From positions 13,454,001 through 13,518,000 of the forward strand of contig NC_083714.1 of assembly GCF_033118175.1 (NCBI RefSeq): DNA of 64,000 bases, written 5' to 3'. Shown here in pieces: positions 10,847 through 21,658 of this stretch. The translations under genes were made by a program, and so were the position numbers. Under the pieces are notes generated by a model. The model was not told where the DNA came from. It saw nothing but the letters and a program-made list of their open reading frames with translations, and searched no databases. Each line of letters starts with the position of its first letter. The stretch's first letter is position 1. The DNA comes from Dama dama (taxonomy: Eukaryota > Chordata > Mammalia > Artiodactyla > Cervidae).

Positions 10847-11129
10847 CGGAGAAGGCAATGGCAACCCACTCCAGTACTCTTGCCTGGAAAAATCCCATGG
10901 ACGGAGGATCCTGGTAGGCTGCAGTCTATGGGGTCACTAAGAGTCGGACACGACTGAGTGACTTCACTTTCACTTTTCACTTTCATGCATTGGAGAAGGA
11001 AATGACAACCCACTCCAGTGTTCTTGCCTGGAGAATCCCAGGGACGGCAGAGCCTGGTGGGCTGCCGTCTATGGGGTCGCACAGAGTCGGACACAACTGA
11101 AGCGACTTAGCAGCAGCAGCAGCAGCAGC
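10847..11129 (+). mobile_element. Bov-A2 SINE
   Basis: Complete dimeric Bov-A with the usual linker and a (CAG)n tail (about 11111-11130). An exact 13-bp TSD, aggcctcacttct, is at 10834-10846 and 11130-11142. Well preserved, so a relatively young insertion. Confidence 0.96.
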
Positions 11130-11142
11130 AGGCCTCACTTCT

Positions 11143-11822
11143 AATAAAAACTCACACTTCTTAAGCCTACCTCCATCATAGAAGACTGCTACTTCTCCAG
11201 GCCTATGCCATCATTCCCATCCCACAGTTAAAGGAATTCCACTACAGTTTCCATTGAGAGTCCTTTGAGCTATCTTATCTAATGTCATATTAATGGGCTA
11301 TAGTTCTTATCCTCTGTAAATTCCCAAGAGTTACTCTTCCTCAGATAGTCTCTTAAGTCAACAAGGATTCTTCTTTTTATCTCCTGTGGTAAGCTCTAAA
11401 TATATCCTTTTATAAACACTTCACACAGGGAGCCACTTGCTTCCCTCAATGACCAATATTTCTTTTCACAAAAGCAGACGTCTTCAAACCATTACTTTGC
11501 TGAAAACCCAGACTTTTGCAACTCTTGGATAAATATAACATTATTTTGTTCCTTTTCTCATTTTTTGGAACTGTTTACTTACTGTGGAATAACAAGCATT
11601 CACTTTCGTTGCATTGTGACAGATACAGAAAAAAATGCAGAAAAAATTTCAATGAACACTAAGATTTCTAGACCATATTATGCACTGGCAAAAGATTTAG
11701 CACAAATTTCTTGAAAACCTAATCCCTTGCCTTACAGCTAAGATTCAGATGAGATCCATTTAATATCCCATAATAATATGGTCAATTATATTATAGATAT
11801 TGGTATCTTGAACATATCTTTT
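11143..11822. other. Unassigned non-coding DNA
   Basis: No repeat family or exon recognised. Confidence 0.5.
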
Positions 11823-12040
11823 TTAGCTTTCCTGGTATCTCAGTTGGTAAAGAATTCACCAGCAATGCAGGAGACCCAGGTTTGATCCCTGGGTGGGGAA
11901 GATCCCCGGAGAAGGAAATGGCTACCCAACCTGCTCCAGTATTCTTACCTGGAAAATCCCTTGGGCAGAGGAGCCTGGCAGGCTACAGTCATGGGGTCAC
12001 AGAGAGTCGGATACGACTTAGCAACTAAACCACCACCACC
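11823..12040 (+). mobile_element. Bov-tA SINE
   Basis: 'tagctttcctggtatctcag' head, B-box-like 'ggtttgatccctgg', Bov-A body and 'gtcggatacgactta' end, followed by a (CCA)n-like tail. Confidence 0.9.
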
Positions 12041-13060
12041 ACAGTTCATGAGGTTCTCATGGTAAGTATACTGAGACGGTTTGCCATTCCCTCTTCCAGT
12101 GGATCACATTTTGTCAGAACTCTCTGCTGTGACCCGTCCAACTTGGGTGGCCCTGCATGGCATAGCTCATAGCTTCATTGAGTTATGCAGGCTCCTTTGC
12201 CATGACAAGGCAGTGATCCATGAAGGGGGTGAGTTATAAGCCAGAATCAAGATAAGAGGGAGAAACATCAACAACCTCAGATATGCAGATGATACCACTA
12301 TAACCGCAGAAAGCAAAGAGGAACTAAAGAGCCTCTTGATGAGGACGAAGGAGGAGAGTGAAAGACCCAACTTAAGACTAAATATTAAAAACCTAAGATC
12401 ATCACATCCAGCCCCATTACTTCATGGCAAATAGAAGGGGAAAACGTGGAAGTAGTGACAGAGTTTCTCTTCTTGGGCTCCAAAATCACTGTGGACAGTG
12501 ACTGCAGCCATAAAATCAGAAGACAATTGCTTCTTGGCAGGAAAGCAATGACAAACCTAGACAGTGTGTTAAAAAGCAGAGACATTACTCTGCCGACAAA
12601 GGTCCGTATAGTCAAGGCTATGGTATTCCCAGTGGTCACATACAATTGTGAGAGCTGGACCATAAAGAAGGCAGAACGCCAAAGAATTGATGCCTTCAAA
12701 CTGTGGTGCTGGACTCCTGAAAGTCCCTTGGACAGCAAGAAGATCAAACCAGTCAATCTTAAGGGAGATCAACCCTGAATATTCACTGGAAGGACTGATG
12801 CTGAAGCTGAAGTGCCAGTATTTTGGTCATCTGATGCAAACAGACAACTCATTGGAAAAATCCCTGATACTGGAAATATTGAGGGCAGAGGGAGAAGAGA
12901 GTGTCAGAGGATGAGATGGCTGGATAGCATCACTGATGCAATGAACATGAACTTGGGCAAACTCTGGGAGATGCTGAGGGACAGGAAGGTCTGGCGTGCT
13001 GCAGTTCATGGGGTGAAAAGAGCCAGACAAAAGTAGGTGACTAAGCAATGAACAACATTC
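12041..13060 (+). mobile_element. BovB with internal deletion
   Basis: The left 180 bp (from 'gttcatgaggttctca' at about 12045) match the 5' UTR of the longer BovB at 46154. At about 12225-12237 the sequence jumps straight to the RT region ('ccagaatcaagataag'). It then continues through YADD (12292-12303) and the C-terminal blocks to a 3' end near 13050. The endonuclease and N-terminal RT are missing. The tail ('gcaatgaacaaca') differs from the ACTGA tail of other copies, and no TSD is evident. Confidence 0.8.
12446..12778 (+). pseudogene. BovB ORF2 C-terminal fragment
   Basis: A 110-codon frame: FLFLGSKITVDSDCSHKIRR, KSRDITLPTKVRIVKAMVFP, CESWTIKKAERQRIDAFKLW. It then shifts out of frame at the WCW block, which continues in another frame at 12687-12914. 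This is the region after the RT palm in the internally deleted BovB. Non-functional. Confidence 0.85.
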
Positions 13061-13134
13061 CTGAACATTCCCCTCAGTCACTAAGGCTGTAAAAGAAATA
13101 TTGTGTCATAGATCCATTTTTATCTTTCACAGTG

Positions 13135-13342
13135 AAAGTATTGCTTGCTCAATCATGTCCAACTCTTTGCAACCCCATGGACTGTAGCCTGGTAGGCTCC
13201 TCTGACCATGGGATTTTCCAGGCAAGAATTCTGGAGTGGATAGCCATTCCCTTCTCCAAGAGATGTTCCTGACCCAGGGATCAGACCTGGGTCTCCTGCA
13301 TTGCAGAGAGATTCTTTACCATCTGAGCCACCAGGGAAGCTA
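13135..13342 (-). mobile_element. Bov-tA SINE
   Basis: Antisense copy: complement of the 3' end ('catgtccaactctttgc') at left, 'ccaggcaagaattctgg' in the body, and 'ctgagccaccagggaagct' (complement of the tRNA head) at right. Confidence 0.92.
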
Positions 13343-13931
13343 AGCCAAGACATAAACCAGCAAGGGGTTTAGAAACTTGTTTTTGGAATAAACTTCCAAT
13401 CTTCTTCTCAATAAGCATATAATTCACACAAGATCCAAGTACTCCTGTAGTCTGAATATGTGCCATGAAAATATTCACAAGATGATATGCCAATGATCAA
13501 GGGAATAAATACAAACACTACTGAGGTCATATATTAGACATATAAATGGAAACATTACATAACATCCTGAGATTATCATGGAAATAGACAACTAAAAATT
13601 GTTATTTCTGTGGCCTTTTACAGCTCTAAAGGCCTATTCCCATTTGCAGTCCATCTCCTTACACACACGAGTGTAGAGAAAACTGCCTCAATTTTGAGCC
13701 TCTTCAATTACTCTTCCACACATGGGGGACTCTGCCAACAGTGGCATCTTTAAATAATATAAGAGAAGGTAATAATGATGCAGAGATGGAGTCAAGTAAT
13801 CATAAGTAAGAGTGGCTTAGGGTATACTCTCTGTCATCTGAGAGTTAACCATTGGTGAATTTTATATCCCAGTGGTACAGGTTCATAAAAGACTGAGACC
13901 TAATCATAGGACTATAGTTGAAGTCCTCTTC
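13343..13931. other. Mostly unassigned DNA with a 65-bp repeat
   Basis: No family recognised, except that 13853-13917 repeats 16641-16705 with about four mismatches. Because the latter lies inside L1M 5' sequence, 13853-13917 is probably an L1M 5'-UTR scrap. Confidence 0.45.
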
Positions 13932-15737
13932 TTTTTTCTTAAGAACAGTTGTATTGAGATATAGTTTATATACTACATGTTCACTCTTTTTTTTACAAAT
14001 ATATATATATATTTATTTTTATCAGTTGGAGGCTAATTACTTTACAATATTGTAGTGGTTTTTGTCATACATTGACATGAATCAGTCATGGATTTACATG
14101 TGTTCTCCATCCTGAACCCCTCTCCCACTTCCCTCCCCATCCCATCCCTCTGGGTCATCCCAGTGTACCAGCCCTGAGCACCTGTCTCATGCATCCAACC
14201 TGTACTGATGACCTGTTTCACACTTGATAATATATATGTTTCAATGCTATTCTCTCAGATCATCCCACCCTTGCCTTCTCCCATAGAGTCCAAAAGTCTG
14301 TTCTATACATCTGTTTCTCTTTTTCTGTCTTGCATATAGGGTTATCATTACCATCTTTCTAAATTCCATATATATGCGTTAGTATACTGTATCGGTCTTT
14401 ATCTTTCTGGCTTACTTCACTCTGTATAATGGGCTCCAGTTTCATCCATCTCATTAGAACTGATTCAAATGTATTCTTTTTAATGGCTGAGTAATATTCC
14501 ACTGTGTATATGTACCATAGCTTTCTTATCCATTCGTCTGCTGATGGATGCTGCCAGGTTGCTTCCATGTCTTGGCTATTATATACAGTGCTGCAATGAA
14601 CATTGGGGTGCACGTGTCTCTTTCAGATCTGGTTTCCTCGGTGTACATGCCCAGGAGTGGGATTGCTGGGTCGTATGGCAGTTCTATTTCCAGTTTTTTA
14701 AGAAATCTCCACACCTTTCTCCATAGTGGCTGTACTAGTTTGCATTCCCACCAACAGTGTAAGAGGGTTCCTTTTTCTCCACACCCTCTCCAGCATTTAT
14801 TGCTTGTAGACTTTTGGATAGCAGTCATTCTGACTGGTGTGTAATGGTACCTCATTGTGGTTTTTATTTGCATTTCTCTGATAATGAGTGATGTTGAGCA
14901 TCTTTTCATGTTTGTTAACCATCTGTATGTCTTCTTTGGAGAAATGTCTGTTTGGATCTTTGGCCCATTTTTTGATTGGGTCATTTATTTTTCTGGAATT
15001 GAGCTGCAGGAGTTGCTTGTATATTTTTGAGATTAATCCTTTGTCTGTTTCTTCATTTGCTATTATTTTCTCCCATTCTGAAGGCTGTCTTTTCACCTTG
15101 CTTATAGTTTCCTTTGTTATGCAAAAACTTTTAAGTTTAATTAGGTCCCATTTGTTTATTTTTGTTTTTATTTCCAATATTCTGGGAGGTGGGTCATAGA
15201 GGATCTAGCTGTGATTTATGTCAGAGAGTGTTTTGCCTATGTTCTCCTCTAGGAGTTTTATAGTTTCTGGTCTTACATTTAGATCTTTAATCCATTTTGA
15301 GTTTATTTTTGTGTATGGTGTTAGGAAGTGTTCTACTTTCATTCTTTCACAAGTGGTTGACCAGTTTTCTCAGCACCACTTGTTAAAGTGGTTGTCTTTT
15401 TTCCATTGTATAGTCTTGCCTCCTTTGTCAAAGATAAGGTGTCCATAGGTGCATGGATTTATCTCTATGCTTTCTATTCTGTTCCATTGATCTATATTTC
15501 TGTCTTTGTGCCAGTACCATACTGTCTTGGTGACTGTGGCTTTGTAGTAGAGCCTGAAGTCAGGCAGGTTGATTCCTCCAGTTCCATTCTTCTTTCTCAA
15601 GATTGCTTTGGCTATTCAGGGTTTTTTGTATTTCCATACAAATTGTGAAATTATTTGTTCTAGTTCTGTGAAGAATACCGTTGGTAGCTTGATAGGGATT
15701 GCATTGAATCTATAGATTGCTTTGGGTAGTATACTCG
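13932..15737 (-). mobile_element. L1 LINE, 5'-truncated
   Basis: The ruminant L1 3' UTR is at left: 'ggaggctaattactttacaat' near 14028 and 'catgaatcagtcatgg' near 14079. The ORF2 3' half lies to the right, up to the 'tagattgctttgggtagtat' block at about 15735, where it stops abruptly. Several in-frame stops and shifts break ORF2. A weak 13-bp candidate TSD with two mismatches is at 13919-13931 and 15738-15750, so the left end is uncertain; the recognisable L1 sequence starts near 13990. Confidence 0.85.
14526..15177 (-). pseudogene. L1 ORF2 C-terminal fragment
   Basis: Two overlapping frames give the C-terminal third of L1 ORF2p. The right one (14797-15177) has EIKTKINKWDLIKLKSFC, KRQPSEWEKIIANEETDKG and WAKDPNRHFSKEDIQMVNKH. 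The left one (14526-14984) has the zinc-knuckle region: CWRGCGEKGTLLHCWWECKL, with C-x3-C and H-x4-C spacing, followed by WRFLKKLEIELPYDPAIPLL. Family identity is clear. A frameshift between the parts shows it is dead. Confidence 0.9.
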
Positions 15738-15929
15738 AAGACCTTTTCTCACAAAAAACTTAACTCTTGCCCAGGGGCAATGATAGTTGTTTGATCAGTT
15801 GTACAGTTAATGTACAACAAAGTGCATATTATTCTAGCCTACCAAGATTTCAATAAGTAATTCACTCTTTAACACAGATCAAATTACTTTTTTGTTTTTA
15901 AAGTTTTTATCTAAGGATTGCAGAGATAA

Positions 15930-18167
15930 CATCTACACTAAAAGTTGGCATTAAAAACAACAGGAACTTCTGGTTTCCTGTCTAACATGTAAAGAGCTTG
16001 GGAGTCAGCACTCCATCCTGACAAAAAGTAAAAAGCTGAACAAACTGAAAAATCAACAGCTTTTCTTAGATCCATAAAAGAAGTGAGGTCACAGGGTAAA
16101 ATGTTGCTCTGAAAACTGGAGAAACAGACAGGCGGATATAGAGAATCACAGTTTATCAAAGCAGAAACTTCCAGTGGAACCTGTACTGGGTACTGGGGTA
16201 GGAAAATCTGAGATGTAAATGATGAACTGCTGGAGGCTTGGTGTGGACAAGTCCGTGAGTTAAAAACTCCAGGGGAGACCCAACACTTTTGTGAGTTTTA
16301 TCTCCTGGAGCCCTACCAGGTCCTTACACGGAGGAGAAAAGGAAAATCCCCTCAGGCTTCTGGCAGGAACAGGGGGAAAGAGGCCACTTTCAAGTAGACC
16401 AGAGCATTCTGTTCTTCTTAACAAGACTTACCCTCAAGAGAATCTATTTTACCAGAGCCTAAACTTTTGGGTTTGTATTAGAGCCTGACTTGGAGGAAAT
16501 GAAATACTCAGTTTCAGCTTATTCTAGCCTTCCACCTATGAAAGAGAAATACCCAATTTGGGGAGAAGGGAAATACCCAACTCCAGTTCCCTCTGGCCAT
16601 CCTGTCTGAACTAAGGTGAAGGGGGAGGACTGAAAAATACTGGTGAATTTTATATCCCAGGGGTACAGGTTCATAGAAGACTGAGACCTAATGATAGGAC
16701 TACAGAAAACTTTCCCTTCTTCCTACACATTACCAGCATATCACTAAATGTCTATCTATTGAAGATCTTTTCATTCATGATGTACATGTTCAACCCTTTC
16801 AATAAAAAAAAAATAAATTATTCTAAATAGTAAAAATAATACAGTTTGAAGAGAAAAAGCAAGCATCAGAACCAGACTCAGTATGTCAGGGATATTGGAA
16901 TTCTGACCATAAATTTAAAACAACTGTTACTGATATGCTAAGGGTTCTAAAGAAAAAACAAGCAACATGCAAGAATAAATGGATAATATAAGCAGAGAGA
17001 CAGAAATTCTAGAAAAGATTTCAAAAGCAACACTAGACATCAAACATACTAACATCATTCATACTAAATGAATTCCTTTGGTAGGCTCATTAGTAGGACA
17101 AAACTGAGGATAGAGGAACCTCTGAGCTTGATGCTATGTCAGTAGAAACCTCCAAAACTAAAAAGCAAAATAAACCCAAAGCAAGCACAGGGAAGAAAAC
17201 AATAAAAATTAGAGAGGAATTCCATAAAATTGAAAACAGGAAATCAATGCAGAAAATCAATGAAATCAAGAGTTGGTTTTTTTAAAAGATAAATAAAATC
17301 AGTAAACCTCTTGCTAAAGTAATTAGGAAAAAAAAGAGAGGTGACACAAATTGTTAATATTAGAAATGAAATAGGTAACATCACTGAAGATCCTATGGAC
17401 ATTAAAAGGATAATAAAAAAATACCATGAATAATGCCACACCCACATATTTCTTAACCTGAATGAAATGGACCTCCTGAATGAAATGGAATTCCTCAAAA
17501 GACACACTCTGCCAAAACTCAAAAAGAAATAGACAATCTGAATAGGCCAATATCTATTAAAGAAATTGAGTCAATGATTAATAACCTTCTAAAAGAGAAA
17601 GCACTAGTGCCAGATAGATTCACTGGTGAATTCGATCAAACATTTATGAAAGAAATTATGCCAATTCTCTGCAATGTCTTTCAGAAATAGAAAGAGAAGG
17701 AATGTTTTCTAACTCATTCTATGAGGCCAGCACTACCTTAATACCAAAACTGGACAAAGACGTGACAAGAAAAGGAAACTGCAGACCAAATATCTCTTAG
17801 AAATATATAAGCAAAATTCATCAGCAAAATATTAGCAAATCAAATCCAGCAATGTATAAAAAGAATTCTATACCATAACCAAATGAGATTAGTGAAAGAA
17901 TGGACAGATCAACGGAACAGAAGAGAGCCTCGAAATAGACCCACAAAAATATAGTCAACTGTTCTTTGACAAAGGAGCAAAGGCAATACAATGGAGATTG
18001 GACATCTATATGTAAAAAAAGAAAAAAATCTTGGTATACTCCCCACAAAAATTAACTGAAAATGGATCACAGGCCTAAATATAAAATGCAAAACTATAAA
18101 ACTACTACAAAATAACATATGAGAATATTATTGCCTTGAGTATGGCAATGAATTTTTCAGTTACAAT
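15930..18167 (+). mobile_element. Old L1M element: 5' UTR to partial ORF2
   Basis: 15930-16830 resembles the 5'-UTR of old L1s. 16855-17165 matches the ORF1 5' zone of L1M elements ('gcatcagaaccagactcag', 'gcagagagacagaaattct'). About 17165-17885 is the ORF2 linker/N-terminal RT region: 'cataaaattgaaaacagg', 'ccttaataccaaaactgg' and 'tcagcaaaatattagcaaa'. Near 17889 it jumps to the C-terminal zone ('tggacagatcaacggaac', 'ctgttctttgacaaagg'), so the RT core is deleted. It continues in pieces to 21893, between later insertions. Confidence 0.7.
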
Positions 18168-18395
18168 GTGTGTGCATGCTAAGTGTCTTCAGTTGTGTCC
18201 AACTCTGTGTGACCCTGTGGACTGCAGCCCATCAGGCTCCTCTGTCCATGGGATTCTCCAGGCAAGAATACACGAGTGGGTTGCCATTTCCTATTCCAGT
18301 ATATCTTCCCAACCCAGGGATTGAACCTGTGTCTCTTATGTCTCCTACATTGGCAAGTGGATTCTTTACCACTAGTGACACACGGGAAGCCCCTT
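18168..18395 (-). mobile_element. Bov-tA SINE inside L1M
   Basis: Antisense: 'gtgtccaactctgtgtgacc' at left, 'ctccaggcaagaata' in the body, and 'gtgacacacgggaagcccc' at right. L1M ORF2 sequence continues on both sides. Confidence 0.92.
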
Positions 18396-18641
18396 AGGTA
18401 CAACACCAAAGCAAAAATCAGGAAAGAAATAATTGATAAGCTAGACTTCATTAAAAATAAATGCATCATTTCTGTGAAATCCAACATTAAGAAAATGTAA
18501 ACACAAGCCACAGATTGGGAAAAAATATTTGCAAAAAATATATCTGATAAAGGACTGTCATTCAAAATGTACAAAGTCTAAAATTCAACAATATTAAAAT
18601 GAACAATGTAATTTTAAAAATGGACAAAAGACCTGAACAGC
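18396..18641 (+). mobile_element. L1M ORF2 segment between insertions
   Basis: Continues the L1M of 15930: 'cagattgggaaaaaatattt' at about 18513, then 'tctgataaaggactgtcatt', and 'aaatggacaaaagacctgaa' at the junction with BovB. These match the C-terminal coding zone of old L1s. Confidence 0.75.
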
Positions 18642-19836
18642 AGCTCAGTTCAGTTCAGTACAGTCGCTCTATAGTGTCTGACTCTTTGCAACCCTATGAA
18701 CTGCAGCATGCCAGGCCTCCCTGTTCATCACCAACTCCTGGAGTCCACCCAAACTCATGTTCATTGAGTCGGTGATGCCATCTAACCATCTCATCCTTGT
18801 TGTCCCCTTCTCCTCCCACCTCCAATCTTTCCCAACATCAGGATCTTTTCCAATGAGTTGGCTCTTCTCATCAGGTGGCCAAAGTATTGGAGTTTCAGCT
18901 TCAACATCAGTCCTTCCAATGAACACCCAGGACTGATCTCCTTTAGGATGGACTGGGTGGATCTCCTTGCAGTCCAAGGGACTCTCAAGAGTCTTTTCCA
19001 ACACCACAGTTCAAAAGCATCAATTCTTTGGCACTGAGCTTTCTTTATAGTCTAACTCTCACATCCATACATGACTACTTGAAAAACCATAGCCTTAACT
19101 AAACAGACCTTTGTTGGCAAAGTAATGTCTCTGCTTTTTAATGTGCTGTCTAGGTTGGTCATAACTTTCTTTCCAAGGAGTAAGCGTCTTTTAATTTCAT
19201 GGCTGCAGTCACCATCTGCAGTGATTTTTGAACCCCCAAAAATAAAGTCAGCCACTGTTTTTGCTGTTCCCCCATCTATTTGCCATGAAGTGATGGGACC
19301 AGATGCCATGATCTTAGTTTTCTGAATGTTGAGCTTTAAGCCAACTTTTTCACTCTCCTCTTTCACTTTCATCAAGAGGCTCTTTAGTTCCTCTTCACTT
19401 TCTGCCATAAGGGTGGTGTCATCTGCATATCTGAGGTTATTGATATTTCTCCCAGCAATCTTGATTCTAGCTTTTGCTTCTTCCAGCCCAGCGTTTCTCA
19501 TGATGTACTCTGCATATAAGTTAAATAAGCAGGGTGACAATATACAGCCTTGACATACTCCTTCTCCTATTTGGAACCAGTCTTATTCCATGTCCAGTTC
19601 TACCTGTTGCTTCCTGACCTGCATACAGGTTTCTCAAGAGGCAGGTCAGGTGGTCTGGTATTCCCATCTCTTTCAGAATTTTCCACAGTTTATTGTGATC
19701 CACACAGTCAAAGGCTTTGGCATAGTCAATAAAGCAGAAATAGATGTTTTTCTGGAAGTCTCTTGCTTTTTCGATGATCCAGTGGATGTTGGCACTTTGA
19801 TCTCTGGTTCCTCTGCCTTTTCTAACACCAGACCTG
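18642..19836 (-). mobile_element. BovB LINE, 5'-truncated, inside L1M
   Basis: BovB 3' end with TCAGT tail at left, RT to the right up to 'tctggttcctctgcctttt', truncated near 19832. YADD is at 19418-19429. The flanks agaCCTGAacA (about 18628-18638) and agaCCTGAgcA (about 19832-19842) look like an 11-bp TSD with one mismatch. L1M sequence resumes on the right ('aaagaagatatacagatatc'). Confidence 0.9.
19052..19540 (-). pseudogene. BovB RT palm fragment
   Basis: A 162-codon frame from MSPCLFNLYAEYIMRNAGLE through GRNINNLRYADDTTLMAESE, KVKEESEKVGLKLNIQKTKI and DFIFGGSKITADGDCSHEIK to VVMYGCES. This includes the YADD catalytic box and the following helix of the RT palm. The upstream FIDYAKAFDCVDHNKLWKI block is in another frame (19521-19850), and the C-terminal piece is at 18669-19007. 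Shifts break the protein into at least three frames. Confidence 0.9.
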
Positions 19837-19913
19837 AGCATACACCTCACCTAAAGAAAGAAGATATACAGATATCAAATAAGCATATGAAAAAATTTTC
19901 CAAAGTGGATATT
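19837..19913 (+). mobile_element. L1M ORF2 segment between insertions
   Basis: Short bridge with the L1 'aagatatacagatatcaa' and 'aagcatatgaaaa' blocks; it follows the 18396-18641 segment directly once BovB is removed. Confidence 0.7.
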
Positions 19914-20127
19914 ATTTGCTGTTGTTTAGTCGCTCAGTCACATCTGACTCTTTGTGACCCCATGGACTGTGGCCCACTAGGCTACTCTGTCCATGGGATT
20001 TCCCAGGCAAGAATATTGGAGTGGGTTGCCATTTCCTCCTCCAGGAGATCTTCCAGAGCCAGGGATCAAACCCACATCTCTTGCCTTGCAGGTGGATTCC
20101 TTACCACTAAGCCACTGCGGAAGTCCC
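19914..20127 (-). mobile_element. Bov-tA SINE inside L1M
   Basis: Antisense: 'gttgtttagtcgctcagtc' at left, 'ccatggactgtggcccacta', and 'taagccactgcggaagtcc' at right. Confidence 0.92.
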
Positions 20128-20678
20128 TATTATATATTATTAGGTGACTGTAAATTAAAACAACAATAAGATACCAGTACACATCTATTAGAATAGCCAA
20201 AAATCAGAACGCTGACAACAACAAATGCTGGTGAGGATGCAGAGCAGTAGGAGCTTTCATTTATTGCTGGTGGGAATGCAAAATGATAGCCATTTTGGAA
20301 GCTAGTTTGACAGTTTCTCACAAAATGAAGTATGCTCTTAATATATGATAGAGCATTCACACTGGTATTTATCCAAATGAGCTGAAAGCTTACATCTACT
20401 AAAAAACCTACACATGAATGTTTATTGAAGCTTTATTCTCTAATTCCCCAAACCTGGATGCAACCAAGATGTCCTTCAATAGCTGAATGGATAAATAAAC
20501 TGTAATACATCCAGACAGTCAAATATTACTCAAAGCTAAAAAGAAGTCAAGTCATGAAGAGATATGGAGGAACTCTAAGTGCATATTACTAAGTGAAAGA
20601 AGCTAATTTGTAAAGGCTACATACTATTTGATTCTAACTATATGACATTCTAGAAAACACAAAACTATGGTCAGTGGT
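20128..20678 (+). mobile_element. L1M 3' segment
   Basis: C-terminal ORF2 and early 3' UTR of the old L1: 'aataagataccagtacacat', 'gctggtgaggatgcagag', 'tattgctggtgggaatgc' and 'tgaatggataaataaactg'. Interrupted at 20679 by a CHR SINE. Confidence 0.75.
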
Positions 20679-21028
20679 GGGCTTCTCTGTTTGCTCAGTG
20701 GTAAAGAATCTGCCTGCCAATACAGGAGATACAGGTTCAATGTTTGATTCAGGAAGATCCCACGTGCTGCAGAGCAACTAAGCCCATGCGCCACAACTAT
20801 TGAGCCTGTGCACAGGACTCTCAATTACTGAGCCCACATGTGGCAACTACCGAAGCCTGAGTGCTCTAGAGCCTGTGCTCAGCAACAAGAGAAGCCATCG
20901 CAATGAGAAGTCCACACACTGCGACAAAGAGTAGTACCCACTCACTGAAACTAGAGAAAAGGCCCATGCAGCAACAAAGACCCAACACAGGCAAAAATAA
21001 ATAAATAAATAAAATTATTTTTTTTTAA
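20679..21028 (+). mobile_element. Long CHR-type tRNA-Glu SINE
   Basis: 'gggcttctctgtttgctcag' head with A box, B-box-like 'ggttcaatg', a long body ('gcagagcaactaagcccatg', 'gctctagagcctgtgctcag', 'gaagccatcgcaatgag') and an (AAAT)n plus T tail. A 12-bp TSD with one mismatch is at 20667-20678 (atggtcagtggt) and 21029-21040 (atggtcaatggt). Confidence 0.9.
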
Positions 21029-21158
21029 ATGGTCAATGGTTACCAGAGAATAAGCAGGAAAGAGAGGGATGAGTAAGCAGAACACAGGATTTTCAAGATA
21101 GTGAAAATATTTTGTGTGATACTACAATATCATTATACACTTGTCCAAACCCAGAGAA
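21029..21158 (+). mobile_element. L1M 3'-UTR segment
   Basis: 'ggttaccagagaataagcag', 'acaatatcattatacactt' and 'gtccaaaccca' match the L1M 3' UTR. Its last 14 bases (21145-21158) are repeated at 21645-21658, where the UTR resumes. Confidence 0.7.
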
Positions 21159-21441
21159 TTTTTCATTGGTGGGGTATAAGAAGGATTCCATCAGAAAGGG
21201 AGGATGCTGATTCTTTTTAAGGGCCAGTCACCCTCTCTTTTCCCTCTAATAAATTTCCCTTTTCTTGCCTGACTGCCCAGCTCGCTCTCTTTTTCTCTGC
21301 ACTCGCCTTACAATGTGGAGTATGTTTCCAAGTGCTTTTGGACTTGGACCATGCTTTGAATTCTTTTTTAATGATTTTCCCATGGACACTACTTGAAAGG
21401 AAGGAATCATTTACAGCCTCTCAGCCCTTTTGAATAAAATT
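21159..21441 (+). other. Unknown segment, weakly LTR-like
   Basis: About 280 bp between the L1M 3' UTR and a Bov-tA. A stretch near 21245-21310 has an AATAAA-like signal, then a pyrimidine-rich run and 'gcccagctcgctctctttt', which recalls the R-U5 end of an endogenous retroviral LTR. I see no clear LTR ends. It shares one 14-bp TSD with the adjacent Bov-tA. Confidence 0.3.
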
Positions 21442-21644
21442 AGGCATCCCTGGTGGCTCAGTCAGGAAAGAATCTGCCTGCTATACAGGAGACCAGGGTT
21501 CAATCCCTGGGTCGGGAAGTTCCTCTGGAGAAGAAAATGGCAACTCACTCCAGTATTCTTGCCTGAAGAATCCCATGGACAGAGGAACCTGGCAGGCTAC
21601 AGTCCATGTGGTCGCAAAGAGTCAGACACGACTGAGCAACTAAA
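21442..21644 (+). mobile_element. Bov-tA SINE
   Basis: 'ggcatccctggtggctcag' head, B box 'ggttcaatccctgg', full Bov-A body and 'gtcagacacgactgagcaac' end. The left partner of its TSD (ccaaaccca-g/t-agaa) is not at its own 5' end, but about 280 bp upstream. Confidence 0.93.
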
Positions 21645-21658
21645 CCAAACCCATAGAA

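Noticed and set aside
11111..11130. CAG repeat, possible polyglutamine tract
   Set aside because: It is the tail of a Bov-A2 SINE; no coding frame is present.
21245..21310. Endogenous retrovirus LTR
   Set aside because: Only an AATAAA-like signal and a pyrimidine-rich stretch; no TG...CA ends, no partner LTR and no internal genes. Kept as an unknown segment.
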